64,000 nt of DNA from Microbacterium paraoxydans (GTDB lineage Bacteria; Actinomycetota; Actinomycetes; Actinomycetales; Microbacteriaceae), in the NCBI RefSeq assembly GCF_020524545.1, contig NZ_JAIVLG010000004.1, positions 248,001 through 312,000 on the forward strand. The letters run 5' to 3'. Shown piece after piece: positions 35,840 to 43,286 of this stretch; the stretch's first letter is position 1; every line of letters starts with the position of its first letter. The position numbers were made by a program, and so were the translations under genes. Under the pieces are notes generated by a model. It worked only from the letters and a program-made list of their open reading frames with translations. It made no database searches and was not told the origin of the DNA.

Positions 35840-36550
35840 ATGAGCACTGAGCGCGTCGTCCTCGTCACCGGCGGCAATCGCGGCATCGGCCGCGCGATCG
35901 CGGAGCGCTTCGTGCGCGAGGGCTACCGCGTCGCCGTCACCGCCCGCAGCGGCGAAGGCCCCGAAGGCACGCTCACGGTCCGCGCGGACGTGACCGACGC
36001 GGCGGCCATCGATGCCGCGTTCACGGAGGTGGAGCAGCAGCTCGGCCCCATCGAGATCGTCGTCGCGAACGCGGGGATCACGAAGGACACGCTGTTGTTG
36101 CGCATGAGCGAGGAAGACTTCGACAGCGTCGTGGCGACCAACCTGGGCGGAACGTTCCGCGTTGTCAAGCGCGCCTCGAAGGGGATGCTCCGGGCACGCT
36201 TCGGCCGGATCATCCTGATCTCGAGCGTCGTGGGTCTGTACGGCTCCGCAGGCCAGGCGAACTACTCGGCGTCCAAGAGTGCACTGGTCGGCTTCGCCCG
36301 CTCCGTCACGCGTGAGCTCGGTGCGCGCGGCATCACTGCGAACGTCGTCGCTCCCGGTTTCATCGAGACCGACATGACCGCGGAGCTCCCGGAGGAGACG
36401 CAGAAGCAGTACAAGGCGAACATCCCGGCTGCTCGTTTCGCCACGCCCGACGAGGTCGCCGGTGTGGTGACGTGGCTCGCCGGTGACGATGCCGGCTACA
36501 TCTCCGGCGCGGTCATCCCGGTCGACGGTGGTCTCGGGATGGGGCACTGA
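35840..36550 (+). CDS. fabG: 3-oxoacyl-ACP reductase (FabG-like SDR)
   Basis: A 236-residue short-chain dehydrogenase. It has the NADPH site TGGNRGIGRAIAERF, NAGITKDTLLLRM, the catalytic Ser in ISSVVGLYGSAGQ, Tyr-x3-Lys in NYSASKSAL, and FIETDMT and GAVIPVDGGLGMGH at the end. These are the marks of FabG/MabA, which reduces beta-ketoacyl-ACP in fatty acid elongation. It stands apart from the fab operon at 49-53 kb, as often in actinobacteria. AGGAG lies eight bases before ATG 35840. Confidence 0.9.
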   Translation: MSTERVVLVTGGNRGIGRAIAERFVREGYRVAVTARSGEGPEGTLTVRADVTDAAAIDAAFTEVEQQLGPIEIVVANAGITKDTLLLRMSEEDFDSVVATNLGGTFRVVKRASKGMLRARFGRIILISSVVGLYGSAGQANYSASKSALVGFARSVTRELGARGITANVVAPGFIETDMTAELPEETQKQYKANIPAARFATPDEVAGVVTWLAGDDAGYISGAVIPVDGGLGMGH

Positions 36551-36565
36551 TCCTTCCCTGAACCG

Positions 36566-37261
36566 TCACCGCGAGATTGCGGCGTTGACGAGCTCACCCA
36601 GCCGCTCCGGCACGGAGAACTGCGGCCAGTGGCCGGATCCGATGCGGACGACCTCGGCTGATTCGATCGCGTGGAACTCTTCTGCGAACGGACCCCACTG
36701 CTCGATCACTCTCTCGAATGCCTGCTCGTCGAGGTCGCCCATCAGCAGGGTGACCGGCACGCGGTAGCGCGCGGGGTCGCGGAGGGTGATGGCATCCGTC
36801 GGCACCCGCGCAGGAACACTGTGCGTGAGCGGCTCCGTCCGAGCGCGAGTCGCGTCGTCGAGATCGTTGACGTCTTCTTCGGGGAAGTGCTCCCATCCCG
36901 GGAAGGGGACGACCCCGTCCACGACGTCGAACTCGCTGATCCCGTGTCCGTGTGCGGGTGGAGCGGTGTCGACGAAGATCACACGTCGCACCCGGGCGGG
37001 GCGAGCGTCCGCGACGCCCCACGCGACGTTGCCCCCGCCGCTGTGCCCGACGACCACGACCTCACCCTCGGCTGCGTCGACAGCAGAGGTGGCTGCGGCG
37101 ATCCACTCGGCGATGCCGATCTCGGACGAGGCGGATGCGCTCTCACCGAGTCCGGGCATGCTCAGAGGATGCACCCGATGACCGGCCTTCTCGAGCACCG
37201 GGATCACGTCGTCCCAGCTGGATGCGTCGAGCCAGAGTCCGGGAATGAGGATGATGTCCAT
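36566..37261 (-). CDS. Alpha/beta hydrolase
   Basis: A 231-residue alpha/beta-fold hydrolase. It has the strand-nucleophile elbow GHSGGG (Ser near residue 74), the oxyanion region PGLWLDASSW and the C-terminal catalytic His in RIGSGHWPQFSVPE. An acidic residue lies in LLMGDLDEQAF. Substrate unknown; it resembles small esterases and haloperoxidase-like hydrolases. The start ATG 37261 is supported by TACCGT six bases upstream. Confidence 0.85.
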   Translation of the reverse strand: MDIILIPGLWLDASSWDDVIPVLEKAGHRVHPLSMPGLGESASASSEIGIAEWIAAATSAVDAAEGEVVVVGHSGGGNVAWGVADARPARVRRVIFVDTAPPAHGHGISEFDVVDGVVPFPGWEHFPEEDVNDLDDATRARTEPLTHSVPARVPTDAITLRDPARYRVPVTLLMGDLDEQAFERVIEQWGPFAEEFHAIESAEVVRIGSGHWPQFSVPERLGELVNAAISR

Positions 37262-37267
37262 GAGCCG

Positions 37268-37273
37268 ACGGTA
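37268..37273 (-). promoter_or_regulatory. -10 element TACCGT of the alpha/beta hydrolase gene (leaderless)
   Basis: TACCGT with six bases to ATG 37261. No Shine-Dalgarno. Confidence 0.45.
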
Positions 37274-37305
37274 GCGGTGGGCTCGGACAATCGCCAGGAG
37301 ATCGA

Positions 37306-37941
37306 CTACGGCAGCAGTGCGATGACCTCGGCGAGATCCTGCGGACCGATCACGAGGGGTGCCGCCTCCCGGACTGCCGGCTTCGCGTTGAACGCCAACC
37401 CGAGCCCGGCGACCGCCATCATCGCCAGATCGTTGGCGCCGTCACCGATAGCGATCGTCGCGTGAGGTGCCACTCCGAGTTCGGCGGACCACTCCTGGAG
37501 GGAGCGCGCCTTCGCCGCCCCGTCGACGATGTCTCCGTCGACGTGGCCGGACAGCGAGCCGTCGACCACCTCGAGTCGGTTCGCCCGCCAGCGGTCCACG
37601 CCCAGGTCGGGCGCCACCTGGTCGAGGATCTCATGGAAGCCTCCGGAGACGACGCCAACGACACCGCCGCGGTCGTGGACGGCTGCGGTGAGCTCGCGCA
37701 CACCGGGGGTTGGTTCGATCCGTGCGCGCACGCGCTCGAACGCCGACACCGGAACGCCCTTCAGCGCGGCGACCCGGGAACGCAGGCTCGTCGCGAAGTC
37801 GACCTCGCCGCGCATCGCCGCCTCCGTGGCAGCCTGTACCTCGTCGCGCCGTCCGGCTTCGTCAGCGAGCAGCTCGATCACCTCATTGCGGATCAGGGTG
37901 GAATCGGCATCGAGGACGACGAGGAATCGCGCAGCAGTCAC
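37306..37941 (-). CDS. serB: Phosphoserine phosphatase
   Basis: A 211-residue HAD phosphatase for the last step of serine synthesis. The catalytic motif DADSTLIRNEVIELLA has nucleophile Asp11 and acid Asp13, and Glu and Glu/Leu positions of the PSP family. Motif II Ser is in GVVSGGF and motif III and IV in KARSLQEW and IGDGANDLAMM. This short form lacks the N-terminal ACT domains of the long SerB. The GTG start 37941 is fixed by TAGGCT six bases upstream. Confidence 0.92.
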   Translation of the reverse strand: MTAARFLVVLDADSTLIRNEVIELLADEAGRRDEVQAATEAAMRGEVDFATSLRSRVAALKGVPVSAFERVRARIEPTPGVRELTAAVHDRGGVVGVVSGGFHEILDQVAPDLGVDRWRANRLEVVDGSLSGHVDGDIVDGAAKARSLQEWSAELGVAPHATIAIGDGANDLAMMAVAGLGLAFNAKPAVREAAPLVIGPQDLAEVIALLP

Positions 37942-37947
37942 TCGTCG

Positions 37948-37953
37948 AGCCTA
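37948..37953 (-). promoter_or_regulatory. -10 element TAGGCT of serB (leaderless)
   Basis: TAGGCT with six bases to GTG 37941, the same hexamer and spacing as four plus-strand genes in this window. Confidence 0.6.
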
Positions 37954-37990
37954 TCCATCGCCCGGCGGGTCGACGCGCCGCGTGACGTCT

Positions 37991-39232
37991 TCAGCGTTCG
38001 ATGAAGACGCCCTTGCCGACCACCGTGATGCCCGATTCCGTCACGGTGAAGCCACGAGCGAGGTCCCTTTCCCGATCGACGCCCACCGTCGCGCCGTCGG
38101 CCAGCACCACGTTCTTGTCGAGGATCGCACGATGCACGCGGGCTCCCTGACCCACCTGGACGTGGTCGAACACGACCGAGTCGGTGATCGTCGACCCGCC
38201 ACCGGCGAGCGTCCACGGTCCGACGACGCTGCGTTCGAGATGGGTCCCCGAGAGCACGGAGCCGAGCGACACGATCGAGTCGATCGCGTTGCCGATGCGC
38301 CCGACGGAGTCGCGGACGAACTTCGCCGGAGGTGAGTTGACCGCCTGCGAGTGGATGGGCCACTCCATGTTGTAGAGGTTGAACACCGGCAGGGTCGAGA
38401 TGAGGTCGCGGTGTGCGTCGAAGAACGAGTCGATGGTTCCGACATCACGCCAGTAGGAGCGGTCACGCGGCGAGGAGCCGGGAACCTCGTTCTGCTTCAT
38501 GTCGTAGTACCCGGCCTCGCCCCGCTCGACGAAGTAGGGGACGATGTCGCCACCCATGTCGTGCCCGGAGGTGGGCGATTCGCCATCGGCTTCGACGGCC
38601 GCGATGAGCGCATCGGCGTCGAAGATGTAGTTGCCCATCGAGGCCAGCACCTCGTGCGGCGAATCCTCCAGACCGGCGATGTCGGTCGGTTTCTCGAGGA
38701 ACTGCTTGATCCTGCCCGATTCCGCGTCCGCATCGATCACGCCGAACTGCGAGGCGAGAGCGAGCGGCTGGCGGATGCCTGCGACCGTCGCCTTGGCCCC
38801 CGACTCGACGTGGGCTTCGAGCATCTGCCGGAAGTCCATGCGGTAGACGTGGTCGGCGCCGATGACCACGACGATGTCGGGCTTCTCGTCGTTGATCAGG
38901 TTCATGCTCTGCAGGATCGCGTCGGCGGAGCCGGAGAACCAGCGCTTGCCGAGCCGTTGCTGCGCGGGGACCGAGGCGACATAGGAGTCGAGGAGAGCCG
39001 ACATGCGCCAGGTCTGCGAGATATGGCGATCGAGGCTGTGGGACTTGTACTGCGTCAGCACCACGATCTGTCGCAGCCCGGAATTGATGAGGTTCGAGAT
39101 CGCGAAATCGATGAGCCTGTACTGTCCGCCGAACGGCACGGCCGGTTTCGCGCGATCCGCAGTGAGAGGCATGAGTCGCTTGCCCTCGCCGCCGGCGAGG
39201 ATGATCCCGAAAACCTTCTTTGGAGCGGACAT
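37991..39232 (-). CDS. glgC: Glucose-1-phosphate adenylyltransferase
   Basis: Makes ADP-glucose, the committed step of bacterial glycogen synthesis. The 413-residue chain has the nucleotidyltransferase motif [20 protein letters not shown] near the N-terminus, the conserved [10 protein letters not shown], a [13 protein letters not shown] segment, and a left-handed beta-helix C-terminal domain ([17 protein letters not shown]). The gene is divergent from glgA with 46 bases between, and both have leaderless-type promoters. Confidence 0.96.
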   Translation of the reverse strand: MSAPKKVFGIILAGGEGKRLMPLTADRAKPAVPFGGQYRLIDFAISNLINSGLRQIVVLTQYKSHSLDRHISQTWRMSALLDSYVASVPAQQRLGKRWFSGSADAILQSMNLINDEKPDIVVVIGADHVYRMDFRQMLEAHVESGAKATVAGIRQPLALASQFGVIDADAESGRIKQFLEKPTDIAGLEDSPHEVLASMGNYIFDADALIAAVEADGESPTSGHDMGGDIVPYFVERGEAGYYDMKQNEVPGSSPRDRSYWRDVGTIDSFFDAHRDLISTLPVFNLYNMEWPIHSQAVNSPPAKFVRDSVGRIGNAIDSIVSLGSVLSGTHLERSVVGPWTLAGGGSTITDSVVFDHVQVGQGARVHRAILDKNVVLADGATVGVDRERDLARGFTVTESGITVVGKGVFIER

Positions 39233-39238
39233 GGCTCC

Positions 39239-39244
39239 ACCATA
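39239..39244 (-). promoter_or_regulatory. -10 element TATGGT of glgC (leaderless)
   Basis: TATGGT with six bases to ATG 39232. The opposite-strand glgA element lies only 22 bases away, so the two promoters overlap and should be co-regulated. Confidence 0.55.
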
Positions 39245-39266
39245 GATGCGTTCACGGCTGCTGTAC

Positions 39267-39272
39267 TAGCGT
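39267..39272 (+). promoter_or_regulatory. -10 element TAGCGT of glgA (leaderless)
   Basis: TAGCGT with six bases to ATG 39279. The region between it and the glgC element has no room for a separate operator. Confidence 0.5.
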
Positions 39273-39278
39273 TCAGAC

Positions 39279-40463
39279 ATGCGAGTCGAAATGATCACGA
39301 AGGAGTACCCGCCCGCGATCTACGGCGGTGCCGGCGTGCACGTCGCGGAACTGGTCGCTGCGCTCCGCGAGCACGTCGATGTGCGGGTGCGTGCGTTCGG
39401 GGCGCCGCGCGAAGAAGCGGGCACTTTCTCCTACCGCACGCCCACCGAGCTCGCCGATGCCAACCCCGCGCTACAGACGCTGGGGACGGACCTCGAGATC
39501 GTGTCCGCCATCGCCGATGCCGACCTGGTGCACAGCCACACCTGGTACGCGAACTTCGCCGGGCACCTCGCCTCTCAACTGCACGGCATCCCGCACGTGC
39601 TCACCGCTCACAGCCTCGAGCCACTGCGCCCGTGGAAGGCCGAGCAGCTCGGAGGGGGATACGCCATCTCCAGCGGCATCGAACGCCTCGCCTACGAGGA
39701 GGCCGCCGCGGTGATCGCTGTGAGCGCCGGCATGCGGCAGGACATCCTTCGGAGCTATCCCCAGGTGGATCCCGCGAAAGTGCGCGTGATCCACAACGGC
39801 ATAGACGTCGCGCGCTGGCGGCCGGTGCAGGACCCGGCATTCCTGAGATCGATCGGGATGGATCCTGCACGACCGTCCGTGGTCTTCGTCGGGCGCATCA
39901 CGCGGCAGAAGGGGCTGCCGTATCTGCTCCGGGCTGCACAGCTCCTCCCGCCCGAGGTGCAGCTCGTGCTGTGCGCCGGGGCACCCGATACGCCGGAGAT
40001 CATGGCGGAGGTGCAGGAGGGGGTGCGCAACCTCCAGCGAAGCCGCGACGGTGTGATCTGGATCGAGCGCATGCTGCCGCGTGACGAGCTCTCCGCGGTC
40101 CTGACCGCGGCGACGACGTTCGTGTGCCCCTCGATCTACGAGCCTCTCGGCATCGTGAACCTCGAAGCGATGGCCTGTGGTGCCGCTGTCGTCGGCACGG
40201 CGACAGGGGGGATCCCCGAGGTCGTCGCGGATGGGCGCACGGGTCGGCTCGTGCCGATCGAGCAGATGCAGGACGGTACCGGTACTCCGATCGATCCGGA
40301 CCGCTACGTGGCGGATCTCGCCGCCGTGCTCGCCGAGGTGGCGATGGATCCGGATCGCGCGCGCGCCTACGGGGAGGCAGGAAGAGAGCGTGCGCGCAGT
40401 GAGTTCAGCTGGGCGTCGATCGCGGAGACGACGCGCGCGCTCTACGCGGAGCTGACTGCCTGA
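39279..40463 (+). CDS. glgA: Glycogen synthase, GT4 (actinobacterial GlgA/GlgM type)
   Basis: A 394-residue GT4 glycosyltransferase. Features are EYPPAIYGGAGVHVAELV near the N-terminus, HSHTWYANFAGHL, the SxGM motif SAGMRQDILRSYP, VIHNGIDVARW, VGRITRQKGLPYLLRAA, and the C-terminal E-x7-E donor site in CPSIYEPLGIVNLEAMACG. In actinobacteria this type of GlgA makes maltose 1-phosphate or extends glycogen from ADP-glucose, so it should use the GlgC product. No glgB or glgE is in the window. Confidence 0.93.
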   Translation: MRVEMITKEYPPAIYGGAGVHVAELVAALREHVDVRVRAFGAPREEAGTFSYRTPTELADANPALQTLGTDLEIVSAIADADLVHSHTWYANFAGHLASQLHGIPHVLTAHSLEPLRPWKAEQLGGGYAISSGIERLAYEEAAAVIAVSAGMRQDILRSYPQVDPAKVRVIHNGIDVARWRPVQDPAFLRSIGMDPARPSVVFVGRITRQKGLPYLLRAAQLLPPEVQLVLCAGAPDTPEIMAEVQEGVRNLQRSRDGVIWIERMLPRDELSAVLTAATTFVCPSIYEPLGIVNLEAMACGAAVVGTATGGIPEVVADGRTGRLVPIEQMQDGTGTPIDPDRYVADLAAVLAEVAMDPDRARAYGEAGRERARSEFSWASIAETTRALYAELTA

Positions 40464-40468
40464 GCCGA

Positions 40469-40474
40469 TAGGCT
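40469..40474 (+). promoter_or_regulatory. -10 element TAGGCT of the ABC ATPase gene (leaderless)
   Basis: TAGGCT with six bases (GGGACC) to ATG 40481. It starts six bases after the glgA stop. Confidence 0.6.
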
Positions 40475-40480
40475 GGGACC

Positions 40481-41266
40481 ATGCCGAGTGCTCTGGAATT
40501 CACCGACGTCGTCGTGCGCCGTGAGGGGCGCAACATCATCGATCACGTGACCTGGGAGGTCGACGACGATCAGCGATGGGTGATCCTCGGCCCCAACGGC
40601 GCGGGCAAGACGACACTGCTGCAGCTCGCCGACACGCTCATGCACCCGACCTCGGGAACCGTGACCGTCCTCGGGGAGACCCTGGGGCGCACCGATGTGT
40701 TCGAGGTGCGTCCGCGCATCGGATTCGCGTCGTCGGCGATGGCCAAGCGCGTTCCTCGTGACGAGACGGTCCTCAACACCGTGCTCACCGCCGCCTACTC
40801 GGTGCTCGGCCGCTGGAACGAGGACTACGAGGACATCGACGAGCGTCGTGCCCTCCGCGTTCTCGGCGACTGGCGCCTCGACCACCTGGCAGACCGCACC
40901 TTCGGAACTCTGAGCGATGGGGAGCAGAAGCGCGTGCAGATCGCGCGCGCCGTGATGACGGATCCCGAACTGCTGCTGCTCGACGAACCGACGGCATCCC
41001 TCGACCTCGGTTCTCGGGAGGAGCTCCTTGCGCTGCTCAGCGGATACGCGTCGTCTCCGACCACTCCGGCGATGCTCATGGTCACCCACCATGTGGAAGA
41101 GATTCCCGTGGGGTTCACGCACGTGATGCTGATCCGTGAAGGCTCCGTCGTCGCCGCAGGTCCCATCGCGGAGACGCTGACTGCCGAGGCGCTGACCGAT
41201 GCGTTCGGCATGCCCATCGTGCTCAGCAGCGAAGACGGCCGCTACGCCGCCCGCGCAGCTGCATGA
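40481..41266 (+). CDS. ABC-type ATPase, molybdate/iron-like group
   Basis: A 261-residue ABC ATPase with standard motifs: Walker [10 protein letters not shown], signature LSDGEQKR, Walker [13 protein letters not shown] and H-loop VTHHVEEI. A tryptophan-rich segment around [18 protein letters not shown] lies before the signature. No permease or binding protein lies next to it. The sequence is typical of an orphan ATPase common in actinobacteria, sometimes annotated as an iron or molybdate importer subunit; I cannot assign a substrate. It is a separate transcription unit from glgA. Confidence 0.8.
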   Translation: MPSALEFTDVVVRREGRNIIDHVTWEVDDDQRWVILGPNGAGKTTLLQLADTLMHPTSGTVTVLGETLGRTDVFEVRPRIGFASSAMAKRVPRDETVLNTVLTAAYSVLGRWNEDYEDIDERRALRVLGDWRLDHLADRTFGTLSDGEQKRVQIARAVMTDPELLLLDEPTASLDLGSREELLALLSGYASSPTTPAMLMVTHHVEEIPVGFTHVMLIREGSVVAAGPIAETLTAEALTDAFGMPIVLSSEDGRYAARAAA

Positions 41267-41277
41267 TCAGCGTCTGA

Positions 41278-41283
41278 TAGAAT
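41278..41283 (+). promoter_or_regulatory. -10 element TAGAAT of rpmE2
   Basis: TAGAAT lies 12 bases after the ABC ATPase stop and predicts a start near 41290, giving a leader of about 68 bases that can fold into two hairpins. No clear -35 box. Confidence 0.45.
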
Positions 41284-41291
41284 CGACCCTT

Positions 41292-41339
41292 GGTGCTCTC
41301 TGCACCGCAGACTTCCCTCGTCCCTGGCACAATCCAGGG
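41292..41339 (+). promoter_or_regulatory. Structured leader of rpmE2 (two hairpins)
   Basis: GGTGC (41292-41296) pairs with GCACC (41302-41306), and CCCTGG (41322-41327) pairs with CCAGGG (41334-41339). The second hairpin ends eight bases before the AAGGA ribosome binding site. It could mediate translational control, but this is inference. Confidence 0.35.
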
Positions 41340-41357
41340 CAGCAACTAAGGAATCCC

Positions 41358-41615
41358 ATGAAGACTGACATTCACCCCGACTACCAGGCAGTCGTGTTCC
41401 GCGACCTCGGCTCGGGCGAGACGTTCCTCACCCGCTCGACCGTCACCAGCGACAAGACCATCGAGCTGGACGGTGTGGAGTACCCGGTGATCGACGTCGA
41501 GATCTCCTCGGCATCGCACCCGTTCTACACGGGCAAGCAGCGCATCATGGACTCGGCTGGCCGCGTCGAGAAGTTCAACCAGCGCTTCAAGGGCTTCGGC
41601 GGCTCGTCCAAGTAA
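41358..41615 (+). CDS. rpmE2: 50S ribosomal protein L31, type B
   Basis: An 85-residue ribosomal protein. It has the type B signature [20 protein letters not shown] and the end [20 protein letters not shown]. It lacks the CxxC zinc motif of the C+ form, which is the mark of the zinc-independent paralog that often replaces L31 under zinc limitation; no Zur box is apparent. ATG 41358 has AAGGA six bases upstream. Confidence 0.97.
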   Translation: MKTDIHPDYQAVVFRDLGSGETFLTRSTVTSDKTIELDGVEYPVIDVEISSASHPFYTGKQRIMDSAGRVEKFNQRFKGFGGSSK

Positions 41616-41626
41616 CGACTGCCATG

Positions 41627-41664
41627 AAGAAGGCCCCAGGCTCCTCGGAGCGTGGGGCCTTCTT
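41627..41664. terminator. Hairpin terminator after rpmE2
   Basis: A 12 bp stem (41627-41638 with 41653-41664) with an inner GCTCC/GGAGC hairpin. It follows the rpmE2 stop closely and ends in TTCTT, so it stops rpmE2; it can also act on the convergent small gene. Confidence 0.75.
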
Positions 41665-41694
41665 GCGTTCGGTCGTGCGCGTCGTATCCGGTCG

Positions 41695-41976
41695 TCAGAG
41701 GTCGAGCCGGATCCGGCCGTCCTCGATCGTGTCCGGAGGATCGCCCGGGGATGGTGCCGGGGCCGTCCGCTGCGTCTGACGGTCGCGCTCGATACCCGCC
41801 TCATGCGCAGACAGCGACCAGACGGCATCGAACGCACCGCCGAGTCCGCCGCCACCGGTCTCGTACTTCTTCTCGATCGGTATCCGCGAGAACCCGAAGG
41901 CGATCGCGACGATCACGGCGGAAAGCAGGAGCAGCAGCACTCCGACCGTCACGATCACGCCCACACCCTGATCCAT
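41695..41976 (-). CDS. Small single-span membrane protein
   Basis: A 93-residue protein I do not recognise. It begins with MDQGVGVIVTVGVLLLLLSA, so one membrane segment spans about residues 5-28, followed by a basic linker (SRIPIEKKYETGGGGLGG) and a soluble tail rich in Glu, Asp and Pro. The ribosome binding site is weak (GGAG only three bases before ATG 41976). Length and composition make it likely a real small gene, but it could be shorter. Confidence 0.55.
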   Translation of the reverse strand: MDQGVGVIVTVGVLLLLLSAVIVAIAFGFSRIPIEKKYETGGGGLGGAFDAVWSLSAHEAGIERDRQTQRTAPAPSPGDPPDTIEDGRIRLDL

Positions 41977-42032
41977 GTGCTCCAGGGTAAGCGGGGGCGG
42001 GGCCGAGGGCATCCGCCTCGAGGGGGAGCCGG

Positions 42033-43286
42033 TCAGCGCAGACGTCGTCCGTGGGCCAGATCGATCAGGCGCGACAGCACCGGTCCGGTGCGGAGTCCGT
42101 TGTGCTCGTGCTCGCTCGTCACCCACAGCTTGACGTCGGGAAGCAGGCGTGCGGTCTCGAGGGAGAACTCCATCGGGACGTAGACGTCGTTGACGTAGAC
42201 CGCGGCGGCTCCCGTCGCTCCGGATGAGGCGATCGCGTCCGCGTCGTAGATGCTCGGCCACTCGTGCTCCGCGAGCGCGAGGGTGACGTCGCGCCATGGC
42301 TGGAAAGCGGGCACCGTCTCGGTCCACTCGCGACGGATGTGCTCGCCGGTGAAAAGCGTCGGGTCGTCGCGGAAGTCGGAGGGCTCGGTGCGCTCAGCCG
42401 ACCACCGCGTGGCGTGCCCGTCGGCGTAGCTCGACTCGTGGAAGGCGAAGTAGAGCGGGTTGCGGCCGTCGAAGGGCATCGCGTGCATCAGGTCGTACCG
42501 GAACGCGTTGGAGGACGGATCACGCTCCAGAATCGACCACACCGTCTGCCAGCCGTCGTCGGTGCCGAGGGCGGATCCCAGGGACCGCAGCCGCGAGCGG
42601 GAGACGACTTCTCCGTCGGGCAGGACGATGTCTCCGGCGTCCGCCAGCTCGACGAGGCGCTGCATCGCGTCGCGATGCTCGGGAAAGCGGCGGTAGTAGC
42701 GCTCCGAGGCGTCGCGCATCTTGTCGTAGCAGAGCGCGTACACGTCGTCCGGGTGGCGCCCCACCGCGCTGAGGCCGCCGGTGATGAACACGTCTTCGAG
42801 CGAGGAAGCATCGGTGGAGAGGTACGCGAGGGTCGTGAAGCCGCCGAACGATTGTCCGAGCACGCTCCAGGTCGTGGCACCCAGGTGCTCGCGCACGGCC
42901 TCGCAGTCGCGCACGATCGCATCCGCGCGCAGGTGGGTGAGATGCTCGGCCACGGCCTCCGCGCCGCGTTCCAGGTCGTGGTCTCCGACAGGGGTGGATC
43001 GTCCCGTGCCACGCTGATCGAGGAGCACCACCCGATAGTGCGCGAGCGCGTCGTCGAGCCACGCGGGCGAGGTCGACGCGTGGAACGGACGCGGAGCCTC
43101 GTGGCCCGGCCCGCCCTGGAGGAAGACCAGATAGGGGAGCGATTCACCACCGGCGCGGGTGACCACCCGGGCGAAGACGTCGATCGTGCGCTGGTCGGAC
43201 GCGTCATCCCACACGAGGGGGACGGTGAGGGTGTGGTCCTCGATGGTGAGGTCCAGCAGCCGGCGGACGATCGTGTTCATGGTCAC
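42033..43286 (-). CDS. Alpha/beta hydrolase, proline iminopeptidase-like (S33)
   Basis: A 417-residue alpha/beta hydrolase resembling prolyl aminopeptidases: oxyanion motif LQGGPG (56-61), DQRGTGRS (90-97), nucleophile Ser146 in GQSFGG (144-149) and a C-terminal catalytic His in VTSEHEHNG. It should cleave N-terminal proline or similar residues, or small esters and amides. Its start GTG 43286 overlaps the stop of the upstream GmrSD-type gene as GTGA, with GGGAA six bases upstream, so the two are translationally coupled. Confidence 0.82.
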   Translation of the reverse strand: MTMNTIVRRLLDLTIEDHTLTVPLVWDDASDQRTIDVFARVVTRAGGESLPYLVFLQGGPGHEAPRPFHASTSPAWLDDALAHYRVVLLDQRGTGRSTPVGDHDLERGAEAVAEHLTHLRADAIVRDCEAVREHLGATTWSVLGQSFGGFTTLAYLSTDASSLEDVFITGGLSAVGRHPDDVYALCYDKMRDASERYYRRFPEHRDAMQRLVELADAGDIVLPDGEVVSRSRLRSLGSALGTDDGWQTVWSILERDPSSNAFRYDLMHAMPFDGRNPLYFAFHESSYADGHATRWSAERTEPSDFRDDPTLFTGEHIRREWTETVPAFQPWRDVTLALAEHEWPSIYDADAIASSGATGAAAVYVNDVYVPMEFSLETARLLPDVKLWVTSEHEHNGLRTGPVLSRLIDLAHGRRLR

